Shown: in pieces, positions 23,201 to 38,200 of the stretch
Layout of the letters: each line of letters starts with the position of its first letter
How positions within the stretch are numbered: position 1 is the stretch's first letter
Source of the DNA: Symsagittifera roscoffensis
Lineage: Eukaryota > Xenacoelomorpha > Acoela > Convolutidae
Length of the DNA stretch: 64,000 bases
Direction of reading: 5' to 3'
NCBI RefSeq assembly: GCF_963678635.1
Contig: NC_087067.1
Coordinates: 41,504,696 to 41,568,695 of the forward strand
The notes under the pieces: generated by a model
Seen by the model: the letters and a program-made list of their open reading frames with translations, nothing else
Told to the model about the DNA's origin: nothing
Database searches by the model: none
Position numbers and translations under genes: made by a program

Positions 23201-26200
23201 GTAAGGGGCTCACTATGATATAATTATGTCTGTGATCGACTGGGTATTTTTGGCGTAGTTTTTGATTAACTAAGAAAAGCCAAAATGACCCATTTTTGGG
23301 GTAAAATTTTGGGCCCGAATTTTGCAAAACAAATTACACCATATGAATTCTGCTAAATTTTTAAGCAAGTTTTGTTTTCAAAAGTTTTCACCTAAACTCA
23401 ACCCAATTTGAGAAAAACGGGTTTTAAATTTCAAGTTTAACGCGTTTTGTCCGGTTAATTTAAATCAGCACTGTTTTAATATGATTATTATGATTATTAT
23501 TAATATGATAATTTTTAATATTATTAACTCCAAATATGTTTTTCAGGGCCTAATCAGTCGGCATGTTAATCTATATCGATTTGTTGCGTTAATCATTTCG
23601 AATTCTTTTCCAGTGACGCAGTATGACGACTGGCGTCAATCTATCCGGGAACACGTGGAGAACTCCATCAGTTCCAAGGTAGGCCAGAGACTGGACACAC
23701 CCCCGGAAGAGAGGATGCGGAGGAACAAAATACAACAGCAACTCGCTCAGCGGAAGATCGACTTGAATAAATCTAAGGTGAAGCTTTCTTCAGGTTATTT
23801 TCATTGCTTCATATTTTTCTAATAAGGTTAAAATGATAATAAGGTTGAACGGGCCAAAACAAGTCAGTTAAGTTTGGGCTCTGCTTTTACCACATTTGAA
23901 CGAGTCATTAATTGCCACATAGCAGAATTACACATTATCCGCTTTGCTCAGGTGCGCTTAGACTCGGTACTAATGATATAGTGATAATGAATTACGATTT
24001 TTTGCTTATCTAAATTATTTCTGCTCGAAATTTCAACCAGAAGCAAAAATTTTATCTTTTTTCTGTTTTTTTTTTCAGTAAATTAAACTTAAATTTTTTG
24101 TTAACTTTTTTTATCGTAAGGCTGGAAGCCTGTTTGCATGTGCCATGTGAAAGCAATTTGACGAATCAGAATCCACATTTTTTTTGTTTTTATCTGATTG
24201 AACCTAAAGTTTTGTATAAACCATTTTTGTTGATGTAGATCTAAAACATAGAGACCAAGGATTTTTATTTAATATTTCTCAAAATGAAAAAAACTAGTTA
24301 GTCGTCAAAAACAATTCAAACCAGTTTTTACCAAAAAAACATTTGCACAGAAATCAATATCGTATAGATATAGGTCTCTAAGTTTATGAACAAAACTGTC
24401 AAACTTAGTTGCTGGGCTTTGCATTATCTTTAACAAAACTTTATAGTCTTCTTTGACAATCTTATTGAAAGAAGTCTAACTCGATCACTTACTTTTTAAA
24501 AAAATTTGTTCATTACAGATCGCGTTGGGAATATTCTAATCTGTGTGTCACTTAAAAAGCGCTTACTTTTTTCTTTTGATGTTATGAAAATAAAATGTAT
24601 GTATTCTTTTCAATATGTTCTTTTCTCACAATTTTTGTTAGCATTTTTATGGTTTCGTTTGTATGTAGCTCATAGGATTGATAAACGTTGTTTTGCCTCC
24701 TCATTGCTCTTATTTGTCGATTTTTTTTTCATGGTGACTAATCTTATAAATTTTTTTATAGTTTCTGTAGTTTATCTAGATTTGTTTTTAGGTGCAGCCA
24801 TAAATCAGAATTCCATATTGATGAATTGGTCGTATGTAGTTTTTATAGACTCTCATAAGTTGTTCAACCATTAACATGATTAACATAGAGAAACAAAATG
24901 AATTTTGTGCAACTATTTTTTGCATTTCGGATATTTTCACCAAAACTCAATTTGCGATCAATTTGAACTCCTAAAAATCTAATATCATTTTCTGTTTTTA
25001 AGATACTTCGAAACTTTATCAGTTGTTTTATTTCTTTTGAGCTGACTACAATTGTTTTGACTTTGTCTTGGTTCATCGTAAGTTTATTTGCTGCCATCCA
25101 TGTTTCTAAGTTGTTCAAATCTAGATCATGATTTTCTTCCGAAACTTCACCACATACATTAGTATCATCTGCATAAAGAACCACGTTGTTATTTCGCGGA
25201 ATCTCGGGGAGATCAATGAAGTACAGTAGATCGAAATTAGATTTCGGTTGATTGAATGAATTTTTCAAATCAATCAGAAATTTTTACATAGAGGCGAAGC
25301 TTCTTTTCGCAAACTTTAGCGAGAACACGGCAAAAAGTAGCTCTAAAAGTGCTAAAAGAAAAACAGAAACGAGCCTCGATTTAGCAAAATTTCGACTAGG
25401 CTTGGGATTTGATCTGCGACCTGATGTAATCAAGAGATTTTGAATCTCTCGCACTACCCACTCAGCCACGCACGCTTAACCACCGACAAACACTAGTCAC
25501 GATTAAAGCAGCTACATATCCTAACAAATTGCCAATGCCATTCAACAAATGTGGCACCAAATACAAGTAAACACAATTTTGCAACTAATAATTTTGTAAC
25601 TAAAAAAGCATGTAACAAATCGCAAAGCTCAAAAACTGCGAGTAATATTGAGATAGATTTTTTCCAAAAACGAGTTTTCACTATTATGATTTTGTTAAAA
25701 ACAAATAAGTTTTTTTTTCGGTTCATCTGATGAACTAAAATTGCATCAACTGTGTTAACTAATTAGTATTTGAATGTCAAAACCGCGACAAGCTATCAAA
25801 AAGCTGTAAAAGTGCCCTAAAGTGGCACCCATTTTTGCGAATTAGCTTAGAAAAAAAGACGGTTCTTAATAGTACAATAAGCTGACACTAGTGTAAAAAA
25901 CGGTTACCCCTTTAGCCGAGAGTTTGTGCATAAAGTTGATACACGTCTCAAAGTATGATGAAATAATTCACTTAAGAACAAGAGTGTAGGTCTGATACTC
26001 AAGTGGCACAGTATTACCCTATCACTGTAAATAAAGAAGAATAAATTAAAGATTTTGACGTTCTTCAGCAGCAGCAGTGGATTCATTATAACCTCAAAAA
26101 CAGAAAACAAATGCTAAAATATCATAAACAGCAAAACCATAAAAATTGATTTGCGTTATGAAAGATTTAATATATCAAATTAATCACATTCAATAAAAAT

Positions 26201-29200
26201 TATGCCTCTTGAAAAACCACCCAAAAAACGGAAATGTTTGGACCGACGGATGAATGAGTAACTTTTCAATTCAAATAAACGGCTGAACGGGATTTTATAT
26301 GATACTAAACAAACTCAATGAGAATCCTTTGAAGTTCTTGATTTTGCTTGAAAAAAAAACACATTCTTGATCAGAGTTCATTCGCAACGCAGGGAATGCT
26401 GGAAACTAAAACTTGAAAGATCACTAAAGCCATTATGTTAATTAAAAGCTTATCAAACTATATATTTTTGAAAACACAAAAATTTTCAAAACTATGGTGA
26501 TTTTGGCCTTTCTAATTTCTATTCTGGACTACGTTTCAATCCAGTAACGGCGATCCATTTTGTTGTTATCTGAGAGCTTTTTTAATCTGAAAAAATTAAT
26601 TATAATTCCGGCAGAGCAATTATTGATTAACGGTCTGAATTGACTTTTTCAACTACAAATTGTCTGTTTTCACGTTTTTTTTTCGAAAATACTGTAAAAG
26701 TTTTCTAACTGTATCTTGTCGTCTTAATCTTTTCCATTTTATTTATTTCTTGATATTTTCAATTTAATTTCAATAGATCACGCCAGGCGCGGATCTAGGA
26801 TTTTTTCAAGAGAGGGGGCGGATTTTCAAAAAAATTTGAAAGTTTTGTCGAACTTCCTTTTAGCCGACCATGTTGATTTTCTGAGCTATCCCAAATCTGT
26901 ATAAAGACCTTTTTTGACCGCATTCTTTGGCGTTCTTTTTTGGCGCGCGCTCTCATAGTCAAAATTAGTATAGATTGGAGCCAAAAGCGTCTTTAGAAAA
27001 CTTTTAAGGTCAGTCAGCCAAAAATGGATTTCTTAAAATAGTACAAAATGATCCTTTTGGGCCCGAGGAGAATCACACATTGCTTGCTTCCTCTAAGCGC
27101 TATCTTGAATCGATCTTGATTTTGATAGATTACGAAAAAAAAACGATTTAATTTATAAAAGATTTTTTTCAGGAGAAAGGGAATGGGAGTTTTTTCAAAT
27201 TGTTACGAGCTACTTAACTAAAATTAATTAACAGTTAGAACAAATTAGTTTGCAAACTATCAAAGATCAATTTGCAAACTATGGTTCCCGCCAGGAGTTC
27301 CATGTATAAAAATTGATTAATTTTGAGTTTTAGTGTCAGTGTCTATAAGTGTCAGTGTCTAAGTGAAAAATAATCAATTAATTTCAATTGAAAATGCATA
27401 ATACTGCTATCATTTGATACAACTTTAAAAATTATTGCAAAACATTTGTAATGCATTTTTTTTACTTTTAAAGATAAGACAATGAAACTCCATATTAATC
27501 GATTTACTTTTGGACTTTACTGAGATGCGAATTTTAACGTACCTAAAGTCTTTTTTTGTTACGTTTACATTTTAAACTAAGGTTGGTTATTTGTAGTTCA
27601 GTTTTAATATTTTTGTGCGCAATTTTGATTGCTGGTACTTAATTTTTATTTGCCATGCCATGTCAACAAACAATTTTTTAATGTTATTTAGAAGCTTGGG
27701 GGGATTGTAAATGGACTGTTTTGCAAGGGATAGCGTGACACAAAAAATTCAAAAAATACCAAAAAACCATATACCCGCTTCCTGACCTAAATCATTCAAT
27801 GAGCCAACCCTCCCTCGTCAGAACAAAAGAGGAAGGAGTTGGTGCTGACGAAGGTTTGGTTCAGTTGAGTGGGTGGTTCAAGTGGTAACGGTTGATTCAG
27901 GTGGGCGAGGGGGTGTTTAAGTGGGATGAGGGGTTGGTTCAAGTGGTTCATGGGTTCAAGTCAGGGGTCGGGATGATCAGATGTGAGGGGAGGTTCTGGT
28001 TCGGTCGGGTGAGGGGTTGGGGTTGGTTCAGCAGGGGAGGGTTGGCTCAGGTGGTCAGAGGGTTTTTTTTCAGATGTGGGGAGAGGATGATCTGGTCAAA
28101 GTGTCAAACGTTGGGATAGGGGGTTGTAAAGGGGTAAAAATTAGGAGGGAGATGTTAACAGAATCACTGTGCGTTTTGAAAAATTTCAGGTTTAGAAGTC
28201 GAGTAAGCCGTACAGTCGCGCTGGAAAATATCCGCATTACTCAATTGATAAATACCGAAAATCTGGCTAAATTTTGCCCGACAAGAAACCAAAATTAAAT
28301 AAAAACAAGGATAGCCGGTTACTATGCAAGTAGCGCAGAAAGTACCGGCCATAATTTTTGAAAAAACTACAACAAAAAGAAAGTCTTTTTTCTTTCAAAT
28401 TAGTGTAGTTTCATCTCCATGGTGTAATAAATAGATCTGATAAACAAGTATTTTTCAGGCATATTCGACAGTCGTAATTTAATAGGCAAATTGAACAAAA
28501 CATTTTTAAGGAAAAATGAGTACAAAAAAAAAAACAAAAAACTAAACAAAATTTCAAAAACTTTCAAATTTTTTCCAAACTTTTTTGCAGAAAATGAATC
28601 CCAACATAGCGCTAAAAATTAGTTTTATTCAATTAAAACCAAAACTTTGGGGCTCAAATTAAGTATAATTAGGCTGATGTAAGCCTCTCGCTCGCTTTTG
28701 CTCGCTCAAACTTGAAATAAAATTTTTAAACTGAGAAAGCTTTTGAAACTTTTTATTGTCGTTCAAATGAAGACTATAAAAATTTCGCATTGATATATCC
28801 CATTCTGATTAATATTTGTATTACTTGATTCTTTGTGGAAAAACAAAAAAAAACAGATATGAATACCAAGTTTCTCCACATTTTTCAAATGGTTTGAACA
28901 AAAATCCCTTTTAGTTGATTTTGAATTATAATCAATTTTTTTTCATAAAAACAGTGGATTATGATCAGTTTTTTATGGTTTCGTCTATTTGAAAACATGT
29001 GGAGGATTTTGTATTCCGGTGTGTTTTAATCTTTTAATTTTTTTTGCTTTTCCTTCAAAATCACTCACAAATATTAATTGGATTGGACCAACTGATGAGT
29101 CTTTTTAATGCCTTTTCAATCGTAATTTGAACGGTTTTTCAATATTTGCAAAATTTACTCTCAAGGTCGAGAAAAATCAGTTTGAAATTTTTAATTTTTG

Positions 29201-32200
29201 GTTTGATTTCTAGCTAATAAGTTGAGCGTCCTTACAAAAGCTTATTTAATTTCAGCGCCGTTTTAGGAATAAAAATTTCAAAATCCAAAAAATGCAAAAA
29301 AAAATAGATTGAGTTTCTGAAAGTTTTCTAAGTTCTTTTTCGTTGCTTACGTCCGTGTTTCTATTCTTGTTTCAGTAAAAACTGTTTTGCAATTGGATCG
29401 TTTTTATGAATGTCAAATACGCTTTGGTTCTTTTTTTGTCCTGATCTTTCTATAAGATCACCCAGAAAAAGCGACACTAATTTGAAAAAAATGGTGTCCT
29501 TCACAATAACCGGCTGTCTTTCTTCCATTTTGTTGTCTGAGTGCAACATGTGAATTGATTATTTTGATAATATTTTAGACCAGAAAAATCCACATTGGTT
29601 GATTTCTTTTCATTTTTCTTAGATGCGGCAACATACGAAAATTTAGACCATTTTTTTTTACTTTTAGACAATTTTTCAACTTTTATGAGTTTGGATCATC
29701 ACAAACAAGGCTTTCAAATAATACAATGTTTGACCCCCACAAATTTTTCAAAGGAAATGAAAATTGGCTAAAAAAAAACACATATTGATTCATGGTTCGT
29801 CAAAAGTTTATCGCGCCTTAATTGACCCAAATTGGCCAAAATAGCAATTTTTAAACCCACATAGCAATATTTAAACCCACATAACGAAAATTGATCACAG
29901 GTGATATATCTTTTCAAGTTTAAGCTCAGGACAACAATAATTTTCGAATGATATTAAAAAATTCCGACAAAAAAGGCTAGTTAATAGTCGAAATTTGTCT
30001 GAAGAAAAAAAATCCACCCCGAGCTAGCACAAATATTCCGTTACTTTTGTTACGGAAGTCGGAGCAATAAGCACCTAGTTTTGAAAATGGAGATTCTCAA
30101 CTAAAATTATCTTCCTGTTTTAGAATTTTGTTTCGTTGAAATTTTCGCGCGAATAATTTTCCTATCTGAATAAATTATGAATTTCAAAAATATACGCTAT
30201 CAAGCATTAACTTTCTGATTTAATTTTCTTTCGTTTTGGTAGCCAGCAACTACTAAATAAATAAACGCTGGTCTATTACAACTCACTTTTAGTGTCGCAA
30301 AAAAACGTACATCCTATCAAACGTTTCGATTTTTCCTTATTTCTTGAAATGCCAAATTGAGGAAGGAAAACCAATAAAACGCACAAAAACGCATAACAGG
30401 ATTTGAGGCGTCGAGTTCTTTTTTTAAATAATTGATTCGGTGTTATAAAATCCGTGTTTTTTTTTGGCTGAGTGGTTGGCAGTGTTACGATCGAACAAGA
30501 CAAAGAGAGCATCTGTGTTTGTGAAAGGAAAACAAACTGCATTTAGACCAACCGAACACTTTTACATCTGCTCAAAATGTGCTTTCTTCTTTTGATACCT
30601 GCTTTTCTGTAATTTATGGCTAATAACCGGAGTCTGATTTGAAATAAAAAGCACTGAATTGGGAAAAAACTGATTAGAAACCAATGTAAGCAAGGATCAA
30701 ACAGACTCAGAAGATCAAACACCTTTTATATACCATCATTCGGAGAAAAAAACTGGTTATTTATAAGTTGAAATTGGTTCCTGCAGTATTTACAAAATGA
30801 TTATTTTTCGATTACTTCGTAAAAAATCGACTAGACTGCTTAATTTTGATCCACATTTCCAATTACTTCTGCCCATTTGAGAAAATTTGCTACTTTCATA
30901 AAGTAATCATTTTTGATACTTTCGTTTTGTTATTCGTTTTATACCTTCTTTTTTTTTCAATGAGGATTTCTTAAAATAAAACAATGCCGGTGTATTCTGA
31001 AATGAGAAAGAAGTTGCATTCTCAGTCAGCTATATTCTGTTATGTTCGGTCCAATTATCTGGTAAGTAACAAAGGTGTTCCCAATAACATTGTCCGATAA
31101 TCACAGACTTTTCTATAACTGAGTTTATAACTGAGCTTACAGCATTTAGACTTCGAAATAGTAAATTAAATTAACTAATAAACTTTATAATACTTTCACT
31201 CTTGGAAAAAGTTTTACCCAAGTCGATCAAGCATAGTTATCTTGCATATTTATCTTGTTTTAAACTATTATCAAAACAGCTTAGTGAATAAATTTCGTAA
31301 TTTTTTGTCCAGGAATCGGAGACAGTCGAGGAGCCCCCGAAGTCGCCCCAAGAAGAGAAGTCGGATATCCGACCTGGTGAAGAATGGCAGAAGCGTTTCG
31401 GAAGTGCGACTAAAACTGGCTACGAGGCTAGACCAGTGTCCAGACTCCGCAGCACAATCAAGGAAACGACAGAGGCCATTCAGAACATGACCAGTCCTCA
31501 GGTTAGTATCCTCATAGCCAGTTTAGTCAATTATAGAATATTAAGAGTATCTTAAAAAACATAACTATAAGAATAAGACGTTTTATCCACAAGGGAGAGA
31601 AGCAAAATTTGAGCTCTCCAGCTCCTCGCCGAGAACAACTGCTGTTTCCCTGGTTAAGGTATACACGCAATTTTTTGGCTATTTTCATGGTCTGAAAATT
31701 GCTGGCCCTCCTGGAGGAACCAGCACGGATCATGGTGGGATTCGAACGTACTACCTTACCATTGAGCGGCGGAGACGTAACCACTTCACCTCCGCTGCTA
31801 ATACTTGAAAAATACAACAAAAACCTTAGGTGTCTTTCTTTTTCGATATTGTTAACGGCTCTCAAAAACCTGTTCTGGCCCCTTGGTAGTTCCTAGTAAC
31901 TAAAAATGTTTAATTTACTTCAGCAGTAGAGCGCACAATTATTTAATATATTGACAAACTGCACCCGCCCCCTTTTTTAATTTTGTTATTTCTATCCATT
32001 GTTAAAATCTCATCCCTTCCACGGACCTTCTGTACAATTTTTCCCGGAAATTCGACCGCTTCAAATCAATTTCAAAGTTTAATCAAATGATATCTAAATT
32101 CGGTCTCCTCAAACTTTTCCCTATTTTTTTGAAAAAATAAAATCGCGTGAAATGACATTTTCAGAAAAAAAAATACTTTTAATGATAAAAACAACCACAC

Positions 32201-35200
32201 AGTAATTTTGTGAGTTTTAGGAGCTCCGCATAGTACCAAATACTCATCAGTCATACAGCCAAATTGCCAATCAGCCTATAGCTCCATCGGTCGAAAACAA
32301 CGCCTACGAACAAAGGGTTAAATTATTCTCCAAATTCAACAAAGAGGGTTTCCGAGACGCAGTTAGAAAGGGAGATTTGTCAGACGGAGCGAAAACTGGT
32401 CAATATGTAGACGCTATTGGAATAGTTTTGACCAATCACGGTCCGTTCTGGCCTGTGGGATTCGGCCCTATGGTACCCACGCCTCGCCATATATATTCGC
32501 CCAAGGAGATCCACGAGCCTCTTTGGACGAGAGGTCAGTTTAGGCAAAATAGGCAGAAGTCTAACTCTAATATAAAAAATGGGTAGTCGCTCATTTCCCA
32601 ATGAACATGTTTAATTGTATCTAATTTTGCCTAAAATAAAAAAATGAGGGCAAAACTGACGTTAATTTTTTTAGAAATTTGAAAACTGCAGCTTCACCAT
32701 GTTTTGAGTATAAATCTATTTTAAAACTAACTCTTTTAAAACTAACATTATTTAATTAGTTTTTTTTCTTGTATAACAGATTTTCATCTGCTTAGAAACT
32801 AACAGACAAGGCAGTAATGACAAAGCGTCCAGACGCATAGTGCAATACTATAGTGGGGTGAGTTGGGGAGACCAGCCACTCCTCATCTATGACTCATCCT
32901 CCATTGAACCGGGACAGCTGGTGGCTCCACACGAACAACTGCCCCACCCCAACTGCCCACCCCATCTCCAGTTCGAATCTAGGTTCGAGTCGGGGAATTT
33001 GCAACACGTTTACAGGGTGTGAGTAGACTACTCTCATTTTTGAAAATTCTCTTTGATATTTATAATTATTTTTAATGATTTTTTTAAATTCGGAATCACT
33101 AGAAATAGAATATAATACTATAGACGCACCTTAAAAATGAACACCCGCGCAAGAAAAAATGAATGATTTATTTTAAAATTGGACCACAATTTAGTTGATT
33201 TCTAAAATAGCTTTGCAAGCATGGCTTAGAGTTGTCAAAAAAGCCATTTTGAAATCATCTTCAATTTTTTTTTGGATACTGTCAATTTTTTACCAGTTGA
33301 AGCGGTCAAAGAGAACGACAGTAAATGAACAAAAAAAATTAAAGTCCATATCACCAAAAGTTCTTATCAAAAAATTTCAATGGAAAATTTTTTGTCATGC
33401 ATTTCACTACGATTCTAAGCTTTTTTCTCTATATGCACATTAAATGACAAAAGTATCCATAAATGGAAATTGAATGTTTATAAGTTTTCCATGAACCAAA
33501 ACAGCGGCTAATCACATGATAGAAAACATGAAATCAATCAGAATTGTCAAAAACCGTAACAAGTTCTTTTTCGCTGAATGTTTTATTAAAAACCCCAAAT
33601 CAATTTGGCGGAATAAGAATTATAACCGTTTCGTAGTGAACTGGCAGTTAGACACGCCGGTAACCACCAGATTATTTCACAAAGAAAATCTTGTCTCGGT
33701 TCTAGTAAGCTCGCAACGCGTATCAGGTCTTCAAGGTTTTTGAACGCTCAATTAATGATTTTTTGATGCTATTTTTTCATGATTTGCTCCCTCCTACATA
33801 AAGGATGTTCCCCGAACAACAGGGGTGGATCTACGAATTTCTCGGCGGGGGGGTTCGGATTTTTAAAAAAAATTTCAAAAAATTTGACGACCTTTTTTAA
33901 AAAACGTTTTTTTGAAAAAAAATGCCTTTAAAATATTGCCTTTGTATTCGGGTGTGTTTTAGTTTTGTTTCTTTTTTGTTTTGAAGCAAAAACAGCTACA
34001 ACAAATCATAATCGGAGAGAGTTGAGTGATATATCATTTTAAAGCCCTTTCAATTATGATTTGAACGACATATAAAAATTTTCAAATAAATTTGCCAGTG
34101 TCGCGGAAAACAAGTTTCGTCTAATTTCGAGTGAGCGAGCAGGCTTACAATTGTAATTTTATTAGCGTAAAAGCTTACAATTGCTTAAATTAAGCGAAGA
34201 AAACTTAGTTTTACTAGACTAAAGTTTTCGCGTTTTTTGGAAAAAATGCAAAAACATTTTTGAAAAATTTTCGATTTCTTTTTTATTATTTTGATTTTAA
34301 AGGCAATTTTTTTTCAAAAAACGTTTTTCAATTTAGTTATTTTACCATGACTGTCGAATATGCCTAAGCTCTAGTTTTTTGTTCAATCTCTTAAACACAT
34401 CACGCAGAAAAAAAAACGACTATAAATTGAAAAACTTTTTTGTTGTATTTTTAAAACTACGGTCGGAACATTCTGTGCTGCTGCAAATATCAGAAAGCAT
34501 AAGAAACTTCATCAACCTTACACAAACTCACCGAATGGAAAAAAACTTATAATTGGAAACATTTTTGTGGAAAACTATTATTGAAAAAATTTATTATTGA
34601 ATTATAATTGAATTTCTTAGCTTAAAGCTGAACTTAAAGAGTGCCCACGGTTATATAAACGGCGGTTATATATTTATTTGAACAGCCCATATTTTATAAA
34701 ATTTAAACAGAGCCCACAAGAGTTTTAAACAATTTAATACAATCAATGCCGCTCAAATTTTTCTACCAATTACCGTAAAATAATTTTCTAATTTCAGTGG
34801 CTTGTTCGAGTACGAGTTGGTGTTGAAGCCAGACATGTTCACGGAGAGACACACCCAGTGGTTCTACTTCCGGGTGAAGGGGGGAGGAGGGGGAGGTGCA
34901 GGAGGGGCATCGTCAGGGGGCATGGTTCCAGGTGCCACTTACTCATTCCGCATACTCAACTTCACCAAATCAGACAGTCTATACAATTACGGTATGGGTA
35001 TAGCAATGCGCGTAAATATTTGAACTTTTTCCTGTTTTGGAAGTTACTTACCGCTTTTTACCAACTTATTTTTCTATCTCATTTATGCTGGCAGTTCTTT
35101 CTCCTGTTTTTTTACGAGCTCCATTTTTGGTAGATCAGTCCTTGATTAATTTCAGTTTGCCTTTGGCTTCATTGTGTACTAATTATGAGCTGTAGTGGCT

Positions 35201-38200
35201 GGTGGAAAAAAATGATTTCCAAAAACCAGAAAAAAAATTAAGTTTTATTTTCAGGTATGCGCCCATTGTTTTATTCCGAGACCAATGCCGAGGCCAAAAG
35301 TCAAGGCTGGGTCAGGTCAGGTCACCACGTGGAGTACAGTCAGAACACAGACAGTGTCAAGTCTATTCCAGATGTGGTCAAAAATAGAAACTACTTTGTG
35401 TTGTCATGGCAACTGGAGTTCCCTCATAAAGAAGACACGTGTTACATGGCTCATTGCTACCCATACCCTTTCAGTAGATTACGCAATTACATCGGTCAGT
35501 CTTAAGTCAGGGGGCAAAGATTCTTCGAAAAAACTAAGACAAATCATTTTTAGGGCTTTTGTCGTGACTAAAGAAAATTTAGAAGACTTTAAACTGAAAT
35601 TGCAGGTTGAAGACCTTCCGGTCTTGATTTTGCTTCAAAAAAAAAACTTGTATGATAATTTTTTTCAGAAGAATTTTCAGCGGTCAGAAAAAGTTCTGTG
35701 CTGCTTGCTCAGCCATCGGCTTCCCTTGTGATGCTTGTTTTTGCTCTTCTAATTTTCGTTGAATTTCAGAATCGTTGATGGAACAGACTCACAAACAGAA
35801 GATGTTCCGAAGAGAGACGCTATGCGAGACTAGAGCCAGGAACACCTGCTACCTCCTCACCATCACGTCAAACCAAGGTCACTCAATTTTAGGCCATCAC
35901 GTCAAACCAGAGTGACTCATTTTTACTTTAAGAGGCTACTAAAATGTTGGCAGCCTTATTCAAATACCATTATGCTCAAGTGGTGTACAGAGAACTGAAG
36001 GTTGAATTTTAGCTCGAGTTATTTGTTTTTCCAGTTTTGCATGACCCGCTAAATTAAACCCTAAACTAATTCTCTCGAAACACTTGATGATCGTCGGTTT
36101 TAGTGGCGAGAGTGCATCGTATTCACATAACTATTTTGACGTATTTCGAAAGCATCCGTTTTTTTGAGAGGTTTTTCGAAACATTTTGATTTTTTTGGCT
36201 CTTCTTTTAGGTTCTTCTAGTGCGCCGAAAAATATAGTTTGAAATTATTTAGGGAGGGGGTGGATTTTAGAATGACATGCTCTAACTTGAAGAGAGCCAG
36301 TTGAAACACAAAGTTACTATTTGTCTTGTTCTAATTGCAGTTCCTGATCAGCAGAAGAAGGCGGTGGTGGTCACTTGCAGAGTGCACCCGGGGGAGACAA
36401 ACAGCAGCTGGGTGCTAGAAGGGTTCCTAGACTTCATCACTTCACAACACCAAATAGCACAGGTACACAACCATCAGTCCACAAATTGGATTCAAATTAC
36501 AAGATTTTTTCTATTCCATCCACCGTCGCTTTTAACTCTAGAATACTTTATGATCTAGGTTGTGCCCAGTTGAAGAACTTAAGTTTCAAAACCAAGCGTC
36601 GATATCAAGCATTTTATGCTTTAGAAGTTCATTAGTTTGTGGTAAAAAAATTGCATGTTTTGCATGTTAAAAAAATTGCATGTAAAAAAATTGCATGTAA
36701 AAAAATGCATGGTAAAAAAATTGCATGTTTTTGCAATGTTTTTTCTTAGTGCGCTCACTATTGCCTAATGTATTGCTAATCTGAAGACATAATACGTTTG
36801 ATATCAAACTTGGTTTTGAAACTAAAGTTCTTATTTCTTGGGTTTAAATTTGTAAATTAAACTTTAAAAAAAGAAGCCTATACGTGTGAAGCGAGTACGT
36901 CATTTTAGCCCGGTATATTTGAGTGTACACGTCAACAATTTGGTTATACCACTACCTTAGTCGTATCAGTGTACATATCATATCAGGTGCTCCGGAAGCA
37001 GTTCATCTTCAAAGTGGTGCCGATGTTGAACCCAGATGGGGTGATAGTGGGCAACTACAGATGCTCCTTATTTGGGAGGGACATGAACAGGAACTACAGG
37101 AAGCCCAAGAGGGACTTCTTCCCCACCATCTGGCACGTCAAGAACCTCATCGAGAGGACCATGGTCAGAAACGAGGTCAGTCTTTACCCAACAACCAGGC
37201 GCGGATCTAGGATTATGTTGAGGGATTTTGAAAGTTCTTGATAAATTAAAACCAGTCTAAAAATAAAAACCAATAAAAAACTACCTTTGGCTTTTTTCAA
37301 GGGGTTTCATAAACAGCTTGAACATTTTAAAATATTCAGCAATCATATTTTTTTTCATTTTCATGACCCAGTAGCGGATTTAAGGGGGGAAGGAGGTTGA
37401 CATGATCCGGTGATGAAATAAGATTTCATCGAATTTAAAACTCTTAGTTGAAACGTAGAGAGGTTAAATAGAAGAACTTATCTGATCTGTAGCAGCTGAA
37501 TTTAAATGATTTGATTCTATATTTAATGCTATCTTTATATTATCAGATCGAGTTTAATCAACTGTCAAGATGTGTCAAACATAATTGTTTCTCATGATGT
37601 TATTCAATTCTATCCATGAAGTCGATGCTATATGTCATCTGTCGAATGCATTTTAGGTAAGAGGTTACAAAAATGAAAACGTGTAAAACGAAATAAATTT
37701 TTATCATTTAAGGCAAAATTTGATTTTTTTTTTTAGTGATGTTGGCTATAAATACAATTTGAGGCTAAATTGAGGAATTCTATCACCCTTATTGATCTCA
37801 AATTAAGTCGTAACACTAACTCCCCTGCTTAGCATTGATACACAACACGCCCTTCATGCCAAGATTCGGTCCCTGACCACCCTTCGGTAGTATATTAGTA
37901 CGTCCATTTTTGGCCGAACGACCCTAGAATATTTTCTGAAGGAGCCTTCGGCGCCAATATGTACTGTTTTTGAGGTAGAAGTGCGCGCCAATACATGCAG
38001 TGTTTTGCTCAAACCCTTCCAAAAGTGCCTACAAACGTTTTTAGCCTGTTTTTTCAAATAGCTGCGGGGCAAAAAATGTGGTCAAAATTAGATTTTTATA
38101 GTGATTTGGGAGAACTCAAAAATCAAATTGGTCGAGTTGAAAAAGTCAACAAAAAATTCGAACATTTTTTGAAAAAAGATCCCCCTTTCGATAAAACTGT

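Noticed and set aside
22887-23327. Two almost identical 50-60 codon peptides on opposite strands
   Set aside because: They are the two arms of one inverted-repeat element read on each strand; no gene is implied.
27892-28298. Two overlapping Gly/Val/Trp-rich plus-strand frames
   Set aside because: They arise from the G-rich minisatellite, which lacks A-containing stop codons.
31733-31797. tRNA-like sequence with box A and B (also at 41920-41986 and 43150-43215)
   Set aside because: No proper acceptor or anticodon stems form, and the copies continue into a shared non-tRNA body, so they are SINE heads.
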